NCBI GenBank assembly: GCA_964439215.1
Contig: CAYTNY010000046.1
Location: 1-18,477, forward strand
Length of the DNA: 18,477 nt
Reading direction: 5' to 3'
DNA from: CAYTNY01 sp964439215
GTDB taxonomy: Bacteria > Oederibacteriota > PGYV01 > CAYTNY01
The translations under genes and the position numbers were made by a program. The notes under the pieces were generated by a model. It saw only the letters and a program-made list of their open reading frames with translations. It was not told the DNA's origin and searched no databases. Below are positions 7,673-15,200 of the stretch, one piece after another; the stretch's first letter is position 1, and each line of letters begins with the position of its first letter.

Positions 7673-8722
7673 TTATGGCTCGACTATCCTGGCTTCCTGA
7701 AGAACCGCGTCTATGGTTCCTATGACTATGGCGCTTTTTACCAGCACGGGTATTTTATGTTCGTCATTTGTCAGCCAGATGTCAACATCGCCTTTCTGCC
7801 TGAATATGCCTTCATATTTAAGATGCGGCCTTATTTTAATACAGTCAAATTCGCCGGCGTCTGTTTTTACTGTTTCATAACCCAGTTTTTCCACCCATAT
7901 TTCATATGCTTTCCCGTCGTCCGCACATACATTTATATATATATCATCTTTTTCATTCAGGTCCAGCGTCCGGACATAAAAAAGTTCGGATAATACATCC
8001 TGAACAAAAGCGGGAACATCATATGTTTCGCCCGTATGCTTTACCGCGGTTTCTGTTTTGTGGTCAAATTCTATCTCGGAAAACGCCCTGTAGGAGCCTT
8101 CCTCAAGTTTTTTACTGTATCTCCAGGAAAAAAGGCCGCTTACATCCATATAACTTTCTATTCTGTCCCTGACCCTGTGAAAATTATCAAAAAACGACGA
8201 TGTTTTCGCGACCGCTGATATCTTATATACCTGCCTTCCTCTGTACTCCTCTATACCCTCCACTTCTATTATTCCGTGCCCGGCTGTTACCCCGAAATAT
8301 TTAACCGCATATACAAGTTTTTCGCCCGCGCCAAAAGCATTATTTTCCAGCGTGCGGTATTTAAATTTTTTTTCAGCCTTCCTTTTGCCGCCGGCAGTTT
8401 CTCCGGGAACCGGCATTTCAAGAATGCGTCCGGGCCTTATTATGTAAGGCGCCTCTATATCGTTGATCTCCGCGATATCCCTCCATAAAAGAGGGCTGTC
8501 TAAAAATTCTTCCGCAATCTTCCATAAAGAATCCCCTTTTACAACTTTATATTTACCCCGCCCGAATAATTTTCCGGCTTCAACCTTTTTTTCCGCTTCA
8601 CTTCTTAATATTCTTTCTTCGCTCCCTATATTCATTTTTGATATCCCGCCGGTCTTCGGCGAAGCGCATCCGCAGGCAAATACCGGCACCAGACACGCAT
8701 ATATTAAAAGTTTTTTAAGCAT
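7673..8722 (-). CDS. Lipoprotein with LysM domain and DUF3108 domain
   Basis: The 349-residue product is exported: a Lys-Lys start, a hydrophobic stretch and a lipobox-like end (VFACGC; C17 or C19 is the likely lipidated residue). Residues 57-105 form a LysM peptidoglycan-binding domain (YKVVKGDSLWKIAEEF at its start, IIRPGRILEMP at its end). Residues about 129-347 fit DUF3108 (FGAGEKLVYAVKYFGVTAG at its start, then GEFDCIKIRP and DVDIWLTND), a beta-rich periplasmic domain of unknown function often seen near envelope genes. Its ATG overlaps the glycosyltransferase stop by one base (TAATG). It ends the msbA operon. An envelope role, perhaps linking LPS or polysaccharide biogenesis to peptidoglycan, is inferred from context only. 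Confidence 0.82.
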   Translation of the reverse strand: MLKKLLIYACLVPVFACGCASPKTGGISKMNIGSEERILRSEAEKKVEAGKLFGRGKYKVVKGDSLWKIAEEFLDSPLLWRDIAEINDIEAPYIIRPGRILEMPVPGETAGGKRKAEKKFKYRTLENNAFGAGEKLVYAVKYFGVTAGHGIIEVEGIEEYRGRQVYKISAVAKTSSFFDNFHRVRDRIESYMDVSGLFSWRYSKKLEEGSYRAFSEIEFDHKTETAVKHTGETYDVPAFVQDVLSELFYVRTLDLNEKDDIYINVCADDGKAYEIWVEKLGYETVKTDAGEFDCIKIRPHLKYEGIFRQKGDVDIWLTNDEHKIPVLVKSAIVIGTIDAVLQEARIVEP

Positions 8723-9669
8723 TATGATTTCTCCGTTGTTTTTATTATCACATCCGCGGCTGCTTCTGCGTTTATGCCTTCATCATTTTCCGGGCGTATC
8801 ACTGTGCAGTTCTTTCCCAAAGGCGCCCATCTGCGCAGCATTCCTTCATCCCGCGGGAAAAAGGCCGCAACAGGTACATTTAAAGCAGCCGCGATATGCA
8901 TGGGTCCCGTGCTTCCGCTCACAAAAACATCCGCACGGGATATTACGCCGGCAAGCTGTCTTAAAGACAGCACTTTATCATCCACTATCAGTTTGTCTTT
9001 TCTGCGGGACTTTTCATAAACCGCCTCCGCTGTTTTTTTCTCATTTATTCCCGGGATCAAAACAATTTTCCCCTTATATTTTTCCGCGGTTTCATCAATA
9101 ATACGGGCGTATTTAGCGGCATCGGGTTTTTCTGACGTTCTTTTTCCGCCGGGATACACAATAATAAAGTCCCCGCCAAAACTCCGCGCATAATCCTCTC
9201 CAAACTTTTTCTCCGCCTCACTGAGATAGAAAAACGTTTCCGCCGGCGAACCTTCGCCGATAACAGGCGCGGCAATATCAAGATTATAAGCGGCTTCGTG
9301 TTTTTCGTTCTTTTTCCTGCTTATCCTCACCGGGCGGTTAAAATAAAAATATGAATACCATCTGCCCGCCGTACCGAACCGGAGGGGAATTCCCGCCTTC
9401 TTCACAAGAGCCGCAGCCTGCCTGCGCGGATAAACCACAAAAGCCGCGTCAAAACCCGCCGCTTTAACCGCATCAAGTTCTTTAAAGGGATCTGCCGGGT
9501 CATATATAAAAACCCCGGCCGCGTCCGGATTGTTTTCAAGTACAGGCGCCGCATAAGAACTGCACAGCACCGATACCTCCGCTCCGGTTTTACTCAGCGC
9601 TCTTATAAGAGGCGTTGTTAAAAGCAGGTCGCCCACTCCATCGGTTCTGCACACAAGGAATTTATTCAT
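8722..9669 (-). CDS. Family 9 glycosyltransferase, ADP-heptose:LPS heptosyltransferase-like
   Basis: The 315-residue protein fits glycosyltransferase family 9 (WaaC, WaaF, WaaQ type), GT-B fold enzymes that add heptose to the LPS core from ADP-heptose on the cytoplasmic side of the inner membrane. The N-terminal signature RTDGVGDLLLTTP (8-20) includes D14, the position of the catalytic Asp in WaaC-like enzymes. KHEAAYNLD lies at 123-131 and the C-terminal donor-site motif SGSTGPMHIAAALNVP at 251-266. ATG start overlapping the preceding stop in an ATGA. Whether it is the first or second heptosyltransferase, or accepts another sugar made by the adjacent divergent kinase pair, cannot be read from the sequence. 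Confidence 0.9.
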   Translation of the reverse strand: MNKFLVCRTDGVGDLLLTTPLIRALSKTGAEVSVLCSSYAAPVLENNPDAAGVFIYDPADPFKELDAVKAAGFDAAFVVYPRRQAAALVKKAGIPLRFGTAGRWYSYFYFNRPVRISRKKNEKHEAAYNLDIAAPVIGEGSPAETFFYLSEAEKKFGEDYARSFGGDFIIVYPGGKRTSEKPDAAKYARIIDETAEKYKGKIVLIPGINEKKTAEAVYEKSRRKDKLIVDDKVLSLRQLAGVISRADVFVSGSTGPMHIAAALNVPVAAFFPRDEGMLRRWAPLGKNCTVIRPENDEGINAEAAADVIIKTTEKS

Positions 9670-10145
9670 TTTTTCTCTTTTTCCAGAACGGTTTTTATTA
9701 TATCTTTTGTTGAATGGTTTTTTCTGTCCCCCACTATCGCTATTTTTATACCCAGTTTTTCCGCCAGTTCCTTTTCAGGCACCGTATCTTTTGTATAATC
9801 AGTGCCTTTTGCGTGATAATAGGGCCTGAGCGCCTCCAGGGTTTTATCCACCGTAAGCTCCCTGAATATAACTATGTAATCCACAGCCTCAAAAGATGCC
9901 ATTATTTCGGCCCGTTCTTTTTCAGGCACAAGAGGCCGGCCTCTGCCTTTGAGCCTGCGCACCGAAGAGTCTGAATTCAGCCCGAGAACCAGGACATCTC
10001 CTTTTGCTTTTGCCGCCTTCAGAAATCTTGCGTGGCCTACGTGCACAACATCAAAACAGCCGTTGGCAAACACGACTTTTTTTCCTTTTTTTCTGAGTTT
10101 CGCGGTTATTTCCGCCAGATGCGCCCGTTCTTTAAGTTTAGACAT
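9666..10145 (-). CDS. HldC-like sugar-phosphate nucleotidyltransferase, divergent paralogue
   Basis: This 159-residue protein shares the nucleotide-binding half of RfaE domain II with the copy at 5454-5963: VFANGCFDVVHVGH (25-38), LNSDSSVRRLKGRGRP and ERAEIMASFEAVD. The substrate half differs: the usual VKGGD is replaced by HAKGTDYTKDTVPE (111-124), and the STTNII motif by HSTKDII near 144-150. I infer the same chemistry, activation of a sugar 1-phosphate with a nucleotide, possibly on a different heptose or with a different preference. Its ATG lies eight bases inside the end of the kinase paralogue, so the two are a coupled pair, and it overlaps the glycosyltransferase gene in an ATGA. Confidence 0.85.
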   Translation of the reverse strand: MSKLKERAHLAEITAKLRKKGKKVVFANGCFDVVHVGHARFLKAAKAKGDVLVLGLNSDSSVRRLKGRGRPLVPEKERAEIMASFEAVDYIVIFRELTVDKTLEALRPYYHAKGTDYTKDTVPEKELAEKLGIKIAIVGDRKNHSTKDIIKTVLEKEKK

Positions 10146-11121
10146 TTCTGACCCCTTTTTTCAGTTCTTTCAGGCTCAATGTCGCGGTTCCTCTTTTCAT
10201 AACAACAATACCGCCGCCGACATTCGCCAGAAACGCCGCCTCTTTCAGCGATGCGCCGCAGGCCAAAGAAAGCGCAGTGATCGCCGATACCGTATCTCCG
10301 GCGCCGGAAACATCCACGATTTCATCGCTCCCAAAAGGCTCTATTCTGTCTGTTTTATTCCCGGAAAACACCATCATGCCCCTGCTTCCCCTTGTTATAA
10401 CCATTCCCCTGGCTTTCATTATCTTCATAAGTTTTTTCCCTATGGCGGCAACGTCTTCATCCGTATATTTTTCTATCCCCGCTATGGGGCCGGCTTCTGT
10501 TTCATTCGGCGTTGCGGCCGCTATGTTTTTAAACTTTCTTAAAGCATATCTGGAATCAACAATAATCTTTTTGCCCTTTTCAGCCAGTGCATTTATGGTT
10601 TTTATAATCCTGTCCGTTACAAGCCCGCCTCCGTAATCAGAAACAAGTATTGTATCCATGCTTTCGGCAAGAACTTTTATTGAATTAATAAGTTCCTGCT
10701 CCACATTCTTAAACAGGCCGTTTTCATTGTATCTGTCTATCCTGACTATCTGCTGCTTCACCGTATGAATACTTCCCGCCATAATCCTGGCCTTTACCGG
10801 CATACTGTATCCCGCGGAGCGTATTATATGGGACACATCCACTTTTTTTTCTTTCAGCATATCAACCAGTATATCCGACTGGGGCTCTTCTCCCGCGGCA
10901 GCCACCGGCACAGGCTCCGCGCCAAGCGCCTTTAAATTCATAACAGGATTGGCCCCGCCGCCGGCATGATAAATACTTTTATTATGCCTTAATATCAGCA
11001 CCGGCGCCTCGCGCGATATTCTCTCTGTTTCGCCGTAAACATATTCATCAAGTATAAAGTCGCCCACAACCATAATTTTCTTTTTTCTGAACTTTTCCAT
11101 GATCCTGTCGCAGCTTTTCAT
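10138..11121 (-). CDS. HldA-like PfkB-family sugar kinase, divergent paralogue
   Basis: This 327-residue kinase aligns along its length with the heptose 7-phosphate kinase at 5944-6933: VVGDFILDEYVYGETERIS (18-36), KQQIVRIDR, SDYGGG, TPNETE, and the catalytic DVSGAGDT (270-277, general base D276). Several positions conserved in HldA differ: PGGAANV is AGGGANP (53-59), SPEAPIPV is SREAPVLI, and the DPK stretch is DSR (189-191). ATP binding is therefore expected, while the sugar-phosphate pocket may differ. Start ATG in an ATGA overlap with gmhB, preceded by GGAGG at five bases. It may be a second heptose kinase or act on a related sugar phosphate; the sequence alone does not decide. Confidence 0.86.
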   Translation of the reverse strand: MKSCDRIMEKFRKKKIMVVGDFILDEYVYGETERISREAPVLILRHNKSIYHAGGGANPVMNLKALGAEPVPVAAAGEEPQSDILVDMLKEKKVDVSHIIRSAGYSMPVKARIMAGSIHTVKQQIVRIDRYNENGLFKNVEQELINSIKVLAESMDTILVSDYGGGLVTDRIIKTINALAEKGKKIIVDSRYALRKFKNIAAATPNETEAGPIAGIEKYTDEDVAAIGKKLMKIMKARGMVITRGSRGMMVFSGNKTDRIEPFGSDEIVDVSGAGDTVSAITALSLACGASLKEAAFLANVGGGIVVMKRGTATLSLKELKKGVRNV

Positions 11122-11729
11122 TTTTTCCTCCGTCCCGTTGTTTTCGCGTTTCCGGATATTTTCTTCTCCGTCAGACGCGCAATTTTTTTTGCCGCAGTAT
11201 AAATGTCAGATGTTATTATATCCGGCTTGGCTTTTTTCGCGGCCTTTTTCCTTTCCTTTTTGCCGTTTCCCGTAAGCACAAGCACAGAGCCGGCGTTTAT
11301 CCTGCCGGCCATTTCAATATCAGTAAGCTTATCCCCAATCACAAAACTTCTTTTTAAATCCAGCCCGTATTTTTTTTTTGCCTTCAAAGCCATGCCCGGC
11401 CCGGGTTTTCTGCAGCCGCACTTTACGGAATATTTCTTTATTACGCCTTTTATGTGATGAGGGCAGTAATAATACTCATCGGGTTTTATGCCGTTTCCGG
11501 CGAGCATTCCATCTATTTTTTTATGCGTTTCACGGACAAACTCCTCATTATAATATCCGCGCGCAATACCGGACTGATTGGTAAGAACGATCAGAATATA
11601 ACCCGCTTTTTTTAAAAGTTTAAGCGCTTTGCCCGCATTTTTATATAATTCAATCTGTTCAAATTTATCAAGATAACCGGGATCTTTTATAAGTGTTCCG
11701 TCCCGGTCAAGAAATACCGCTTTTTTCAC
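11118..11729 (-). CDS. gmhB: D-glycero-beta-D-manno-heptose 1,7-bisphosphate 7-phosphatase
   Basis: GmhB removes the C7 phosphate between the kinase and nucleotidyltransferase steps. The HAD-family motifs are present: FLDRDGTL with D8 and D10, LTNQSG (49-54), GCRKPGPGM for motif III, and GDKLTDIEMA with D133. The GmhB zinc loop is seen as C89, H91, C104 and C106 (YYCPHH at 87-92, then KCGC at 103-106). At 203 residues it is a little longer than usual because of a very basic tail (GNAKTTGRRKK). The start is GTG, five bases from AAGGAG. It sits 23 bp after msbA and is coupled to the divergent kinase. Imidazoleglycerol-phosphate phosphatase is the main alternative for this subfamily, but context favours GmhB. 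Confidence 0.93.
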   Translation of the reverse strand: MKKAVFLDRDGTLIKDPGYLDKFEQIELYKNAGKALKLLKKAGYILIVLTNQSGIARGYYNEEFVRETHKKIDGMLAGNGIKPDEYYYCPHHIKGVIKKYSVKCGCRKPGPGMALKAKKKYGLDLKRSFVIGDKLTDIEMAGRINAGSVLVLTGNGKKERKKAAKKAKPDIITSDIYTAAKKIARLTEKKISGNAKTTGRRKK

Positions 11730-11752
11730 TTAATCTCCTTAAAAACCTGCCT

Positions 11753-13522
11753 TCAGGCCCGGTGTTTTTTTTCGGCGTTTCCGGTAAGTTTAAACTGCAT
11801 ATCATAAAGTTTTTTATACAGTCCCTCCTTTGCTATCAAATCGTCATGCGTTCCTCTTTCCTTAATAACCCCGTGCTCTATAACAACTATCTCATCAGCG
11901 TTGCGCACCGTGGAAAGCCTGTGCGCTATAACAAAAGTTGTTCTGTTTTTCATCAGGTTGTTTAACGCTTCCTGCACAAGAATTTCCGACTCGGAATCCA
12001 GCGCTGACGTCGCCTCGTCAAGTATCAAAATAGGCGGATTTTTCATAAGCGCTCTTGCTATGGCCAGCCTCTGTCTCTGCCCTCCGGAAAGCCTTGCTCC
12101 CCTGTCTCCGATAAGAGTGTCGTATCCTTCTTTTTGTTTGATTATAAAATCATGGGCATTGGCCGCTTTTGCCGCTTCAATTATCTTTGCTTCGTCCGCT
12201 TCCGGATTTCCATAGGCAATATTGTTTTTTATTGTATCATTAAAAAGTATTGTTTCCTGCGTCACCATGCCGATAAGCCTGCGCAGAGACTGAAAACTTA
12301 TGTCCCTTATATCAGTGCCGTCTATAAGAATACGCCCTTTTTCAACATCATAAAACCTCGCAAGCAGGTCGGCAGCCGTGCTTTTGCCCGCGCCGGACGC
12401 CCCCACAACCGCGAAAATTTCTCCTTTTTTTATTTTGAAATTAATTTCCCTCAGCACCTTTTCTTTTGAAGTATAGGAAAACTCCACGCTGTCAAACTCT
12501 ATGGACTCATTAAAGTCATTTATTTCAACAGGATCGGGCCGTTCAACTATTTCAGGCTTCGTGTCAAGAACCGAAAACACCCTTTCAGCCGCTGAAAGGG
12601 CCTGCTGTATTATGTTGTTCATATCATTAAGTTTTTTCACCTGCGGATAAAGCCCTGTTATCGCCCCCATAAAAGCGAAGAACGTCCCTGTCGTGATCTG
12701 ATCTCTTATAACTGCCTGCCCCGCTATAAATATAAGCGCGGCTATGCCTATCGCTCCTATGGTTTCCATCGTGGGGGATGACATAGAAGATGCCCTGACC
12801 CCCCGCATAGTATAATCAAAATAATTTCTAAGATCCCGGGCAAACCGCTTCCTTTCATACTTTTCCATGCCGAAAGCTTTTACTATTCTTATACCGTTAA
12901 AGCTTTCATTCAAAACAGAAGTAATATCACCCATACTCTGCTGGCTCCCTCTGGCCGCTGACTTCATTTTTCTGCCGAATTTTATAATGGGGAAAACAGC
13001 TATCGGGAAAACAACAACCGCAATAAGCGTGAATTTCCAGTTAAGAAAGAACATAAGCGCCAAAAGACCTATTATATTAAGCAGGCTCCCTATAACATTC
13101 CCGATAACGTTAGCGACCGCCCCCTGTATCAGGGTTACGTCATTTGTTATTCTGGATATAAGGGTCCCTATTTTTTCGTTGTTAAAAAACCTCATTGACA
13201 GGTCCGTTATATGCCTGTACAGCAGATTTCTCATATCCATTATTATTCTGTTCCCGACCCAGTTTATAAGATACCCCTGAAAATACAGCCCTACTCCCTT
13301 AAATACCCAGATCACAATAACAGCCAAAGGCAGGATTCTGATATAGTATAAAGCCTCTTCCTTGTTGGGATTGGCCAGTATTTTATCTATCACAGGCTTT
13401 ATTATGTACATGGAAAGCGCCGTAAGCGCCGCCGTAAATACCATAATCAAAAGCGCGCCGACAATCCTTCCCGTATAGGGTTTTATATACTTCAAAAGCC
13501 TCTTATAAGTCTCCACAAACAT
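11753..13522 (-). CDS. msbA: MsbA-type lipid ABC exporter (lipid A flippase)
   Basis: The 589-residue protein is a fused half-transporter: an N-terminal exporter membrane domain (about residues 15-300, several hydrophobic segments, coupling stretches such as SMRFFNNEKIGTLISRITND) and a C-terminal ATPase. Walker A is GASGAGKST (374-382), Q-loop TQETILF near 421, signature LSGGQ (479-483 region), Walker B ILILDEATSAL near 498-508 and the switch His near 534. MsbA homologues flip core-lipid A across the inner membrane, and the company of heptose genes supports that role; a general lipid or drug exporter is the alternative. The ATG is only one base after AGGAG, whereas a GTG two codons later has a seven-base spacing, so the true start may be at 13516. 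Confidence 0.9.
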   Translation of the reverse strand: MFVETYKRLLKYIKPYTGRIVGALLIMVFTAALTALSMYIIKPVIDKILANPNKEEALYYIRILPLAVIVIWVFKGVGLYFQGYLINWVGNRIIMDMRNLLYRHITDLSMRFFNNEKIGTLISRITNDVTLIQGAVANVIGNVIGSLLNIIGLLALMFFLNWKFTLIAVVVFPIAVFPIIKFGRKMKSAARGSQQSMGDITSVLNESFNGIRIVKAFGMEKYERKRFARDLRNYFDYTMRGVRASSMSSPTMETIGAIGIAALIFIAGQAVIRDQITTGTFFAFMGAITGLYPQVKKLNDMNNIIQQALSAAERVFSVLDTKPEIVERPDPVEINDFNESIEFDSVEFSYTSKEKVLREINFKIKKGEIFAVVGASGAGKSTAADLLARFYDVEKGRILIDGTDIRDISFQSLRRLIGMVTQETILFNDTIKNNIAYGNPEADEAKIIEAAKAANAHDFIIKQKEGYDTLIGDRGARLSGGQRQRLAIARALMKNPPILILDEATSALDSESEILVQEALNNLMKNRTTFVIAHRLSTVRNADEIVVIEHGVIKERGTHDDLIAKEGLYKKLYDMQFKLTGNAEKKHRA

Positions 13523-13556
13523 ACTCCTTTAAATATTATTATTCACGGAATAAGGT

Positions 13557-13585
13557 ATTTTAATGTATTTTGAAGATATGGTCAA
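13557..13585 (-). promoter_or_regulatory. Sigma-70-type promoter of the msbA operon
   Basis: On the minus strand TTGACC (13580-13585) and TAAAAT (13557-13562) are separated by exactly 17 bases, one mismatch each from consensus. The expected start near 13550 gives a leader of about 28 bases before msbA with AAAGGAG at its end. It would drive msbA through the LysM lipoprotein gene. Confidence 0.8.
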
Positions 13586-13603
13586 TCGGTGATTTGTGAT
13601 AAT

Positions 13604-13640
13604 AGTTCAAAGTTCAAGGATAAAACAGTTCAAAGTTCAA
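13604..13640. repeat. Four AGTTCAA heptads in two tandem pairs
   Basis: AGTTCAA occurs at 13604, 13611, 13627 and 13634, that is two head-to-tail pairs repeated with a 23-bp period. They lie just upstream of the msbA -35 box (from 13580). They could be simple-sequence expansion or spaced binding sites for a regulator; nothing more can be said. Confidence 0.7.
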
Positions 13641-13652
13641 AAAAACAGTGCT

Positions 13653-13723
13653 TAAGGGTGAGGTTTGGCTTGCAGTTCTTCTGCGGGACGATTTCGTGCA
13701 GGGAACACGCCCTGTCGTGTTCC
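13653..13723. repeat. Intergenic hairpin element, copy 1
   Basis: The core at 13699-13723 matches 14168-14192 at 24 of 25 positions and contains a perfect eight-base inverted repeat (GGAACACG at 13702-13709, CGTGTTCC at 13716-13723, loop CCCTGT). Similarity extends leftward in patches: TAAGGG, GTTTGRCTTGC and GATTT-CG occur in the same order in both copies. It probably belongs to a dispersed noncoding repeat family. Confidence 0.65.
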
Positions 13724-13914
13724 GAAGGTTTAACATTTAAAACCCGGACAAGCACAGGGGCTTATTCCTGCGAAGACAAAAAAACAATATCATTGCGTTT
13801 GCAGGCGCGGCGTTAAAGGCTAAATCCCCCCTGCCAAACCTGCCCTTACCCGCATCTCCTGTTTAATCGCCAGCTTATATCATAGAGTGCCCTGCCGCTG
13901 CTTAACCCCCTCCA

Positions 13915-13977
13915 AGAGTATGTAACAGGCAAAAAACCGCCTGTAACATACTCTATCCTCCCCCATAGAGGTGGAGG
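13915..13977. repeat. Double-hairpin palindromic repeat, copy 2 (complete)
   Basis: First hairpin: 16-base arms at 13915-13930 and 13939-13954 (AGAGTATGTAACAGGC and its complement with one mismatch) around an eight-base A-rich loop. Second hairpin: arms at 13957-13964 and 13970-13977 with loop ATAGA. Bases 13928-13977 match the first 50 bases of the window with four differences. One of these is a paired change in the second stem (T-A becoming C-G), which suggests that the structure is maintained. Confidence 0.8.
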
Positions 13978-14101
13978 GTAAAGAATAAAATCGAAAAGAT
14001 CTTGAGTTTTGGGAGAGAACTAAACACATAAACCATCAAATTCCCAAATATGCGATATGGTTTTGCTAAGCGTCCAAGCCGCCAAACATCTAAACTTCCG
14101 A

Positions 14102-14192
14102 TAAGGGGGATTTCGGCCTGGCGTTTGACTTGCCGGCGCGGCGCGATGATTTTCGCATATGTTATCACAGGGAGCACGCCCTGTCGTGTTCC
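14102..14192. repeat. Intergenic hairpin element, copy 2
   Basis: This is the second copy of the element at 13653-13723. Core 14168-14192 differs at one base, which turns an A-T pair of the hairpin into a G-T wobble (arms 14171-14178 and 14185-14192). The leftward part is about 20 bp longer than in copy 1. Confidence 0.6.
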
Positions 14193-14242
14193 GGGGTTTT
14201 AAAATTCACGTTTTTGGTGTCTTTGTTGTTATAAACAATTTT

Positions 14243-15058
14243 TTAATAATATACTGTAACGCCTTTCGCCTGAAGATACGGGATATCAACGTCAATTGCC
14301 CGGGTGCTTAGGGGGTTGTTAGCTAAATTTACATAATCACCGCTGCCAAGCCCTCCGGCATCGCTGTTATCAACCAGAGCTGTTATATCGCTTATGTTAT
14401 TGTAACCAAGATAAAGATATGTCAAATTCGTCAGTCCGTTTAACACACTTATATCGCTTATGTTATTGTCACCAAGATCAAGATATGTCAAATTCGTCAG
14501 CCCGCTTAACGCGCTTATATCACTTATGCTGTTGAAATCAAGATCAAGATATGTCAAATTCGTCAGTCCGTTTAACGCGCTTATATCATTTATGCTGTTG
14601 AAACGAAGATTAAGATATGTCAAATTCGTCAGTCCGTTTAACGTGCTTATATCACTTATGTTGTTAGTACCAAGAAAAAGCTGTTTTAAATTTATCAGTC
14701 CGCTTAACGCACTTATATCGCTTATGCCTTTATTAACATTTATATCGTATGTCCGTCTGCCCTGAAAGACTATATATGCTAAATTTGTACAATATTCAAT
14801 ACCGGTTAAATCCATTATAGTTACTGTTCTGTTTGATAAAGATGCCGCCAAATATTTAATGGCTTTACAATCACTTAGGTAAACGTGTTCTGTAGGCTTT
14901 CCTATTTTATCTCTAACTACGGCTTCAAGATTCGGATCAGAAAAAAATACCGGAATATAATCCGGATTGGGTTCGCTTAAATTTAAATTTGAACACGCCG
15001 TCAAAACAAGCACTATTACCGCAAACAGGCATATTAAAAACAATATTGCTTTTTTCAT
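14243..15058 (-). CDS. Internalin-like leucine-rich-repeat lipoprotein
   Basis: The 271-residue product starts with a lipoprotein signal peptide (MKKAILFLICLFAVI..., lipobox LTAC, lipidated C22), so it should be anchored to a membrane facing the periplasm or surface. Residues 112-221 are five consecutive 22-residue leucine-rich repeats of the bacterial internalin/SDS22 type, each with the pattern ISDISALNGLTNLTYLDL and a following xxNN or xxNS. A short capping region to residue 271 follows. Residues 35-60 resemble the N-terminal cap often seen before such repeats (PNLEAVVRDKIG). Such proteins mediate protein-protein contacts; no specific partner can be named. It is a single-gene unit with its own possible promoter, set off from the LPS operons by the repeat-filled gap. 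Confidence 0.9.
   Translation of the reverse strand: MKKAILFLICLFAVIVLVLTACSNLNLSEPNPDYIPVFFSDPNLEAVVRDKIGKPTEHVYLSDCKAIKYLAASLSNRTVTIMDLTGIEYCTNLAYIVFQGRRTYDINVNKGISDISALSGLINLKQLFLGTNNISDISTLNGLTNLTYLNLRFNSINDISALNGLTNLTYLDLDFNSISDISALSGLTNLTYLDLGDNNISDISVLNGLTNLTYLYLGYNNISDITALVDNSDAGGLGSGDYVNLANNPLSTRAIDVDIPYLQAKGVTVYY
14396..14725 (-). repeat. Five tandem 66-bp units encoding leucine-rich repeats
   Basis: The DNA of the repeats is still nearly identical: the same string beginning GTCAAATTCGTCAG recurs on the plus strand at 14421, 14487, 14553 and 14619, exactly 66 bp apart. The fifth unit (at the N-terminal side) is more diverged. Such uniformity suggests recent unit duplication or gene conversion and possible variation in copy number. 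Confidence 0.9.
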
Positions 15059-15110
15059 CTCATCCCATCCCTATGCATACGTATTGTTCTGTCTTGTTTT
15101 CATACATTTT

Positions 15111-15139
15111 AAGTTACAATTCTTTTTGCGCCTTGTCAA
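15111..15139 (-). promoter_or_regulatory. Possible promoter of the leucine-rich-repeat gene
   Basis: On the minus strand a perfect TTGACA (15134-15139) is followed after 17 bases by TAACTT (15111-15116), a poor -10 match. The leader before the gene would be about 45 bases. The -35 is convincing, the -10 is not. Confidence 0.4.
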
Positions 15140-15200
15140 CGTCAAGAAAAATCTATTTTCTTCAAATTTTTTCAATGTTCTTTAATATACGATTATATTT

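Larger units (their letters stand above)
13523..14242. other. 720-bp intergenic region filled with small repeats
   Basis: I see no convincing gene here. Short reading frames exist on both strands but overlap palindromic repeats, lack ribosome binding sites and have no recognisable product. What it holds: the msbA promoter, a heptad repeat, two copies of one hairpin element, one copy of a double-hairpin element, and unassigned GC-rich stretches around 13800-13910 and 14040-14100. Confidence 0.7.

Noticed and set aside
13589..13816. A 75-codon plus-strand open frame upstream of msbA
   Set aside because: It overlaps the heptad repeats and the hairpin element, has Cys/Ser/Arg-rich composition typical of noncoding translation, and would be the only plus-strand gene.
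13953..14177. A 74-codon open frame on the minus strand in the repeat-rich gap
   Set aside because: It starts within the hairpin-element region, ends within the double-hairpin repeat, has no ribosome binding site and no recognisable motif; it is most likely a chance frame.
13601..14200. CRISPR array
   Set aside because: The repeats differ in kind and spacing, are palindromic elements and heptads, and show no regular repeat-spacer structure; no cas gene is present.
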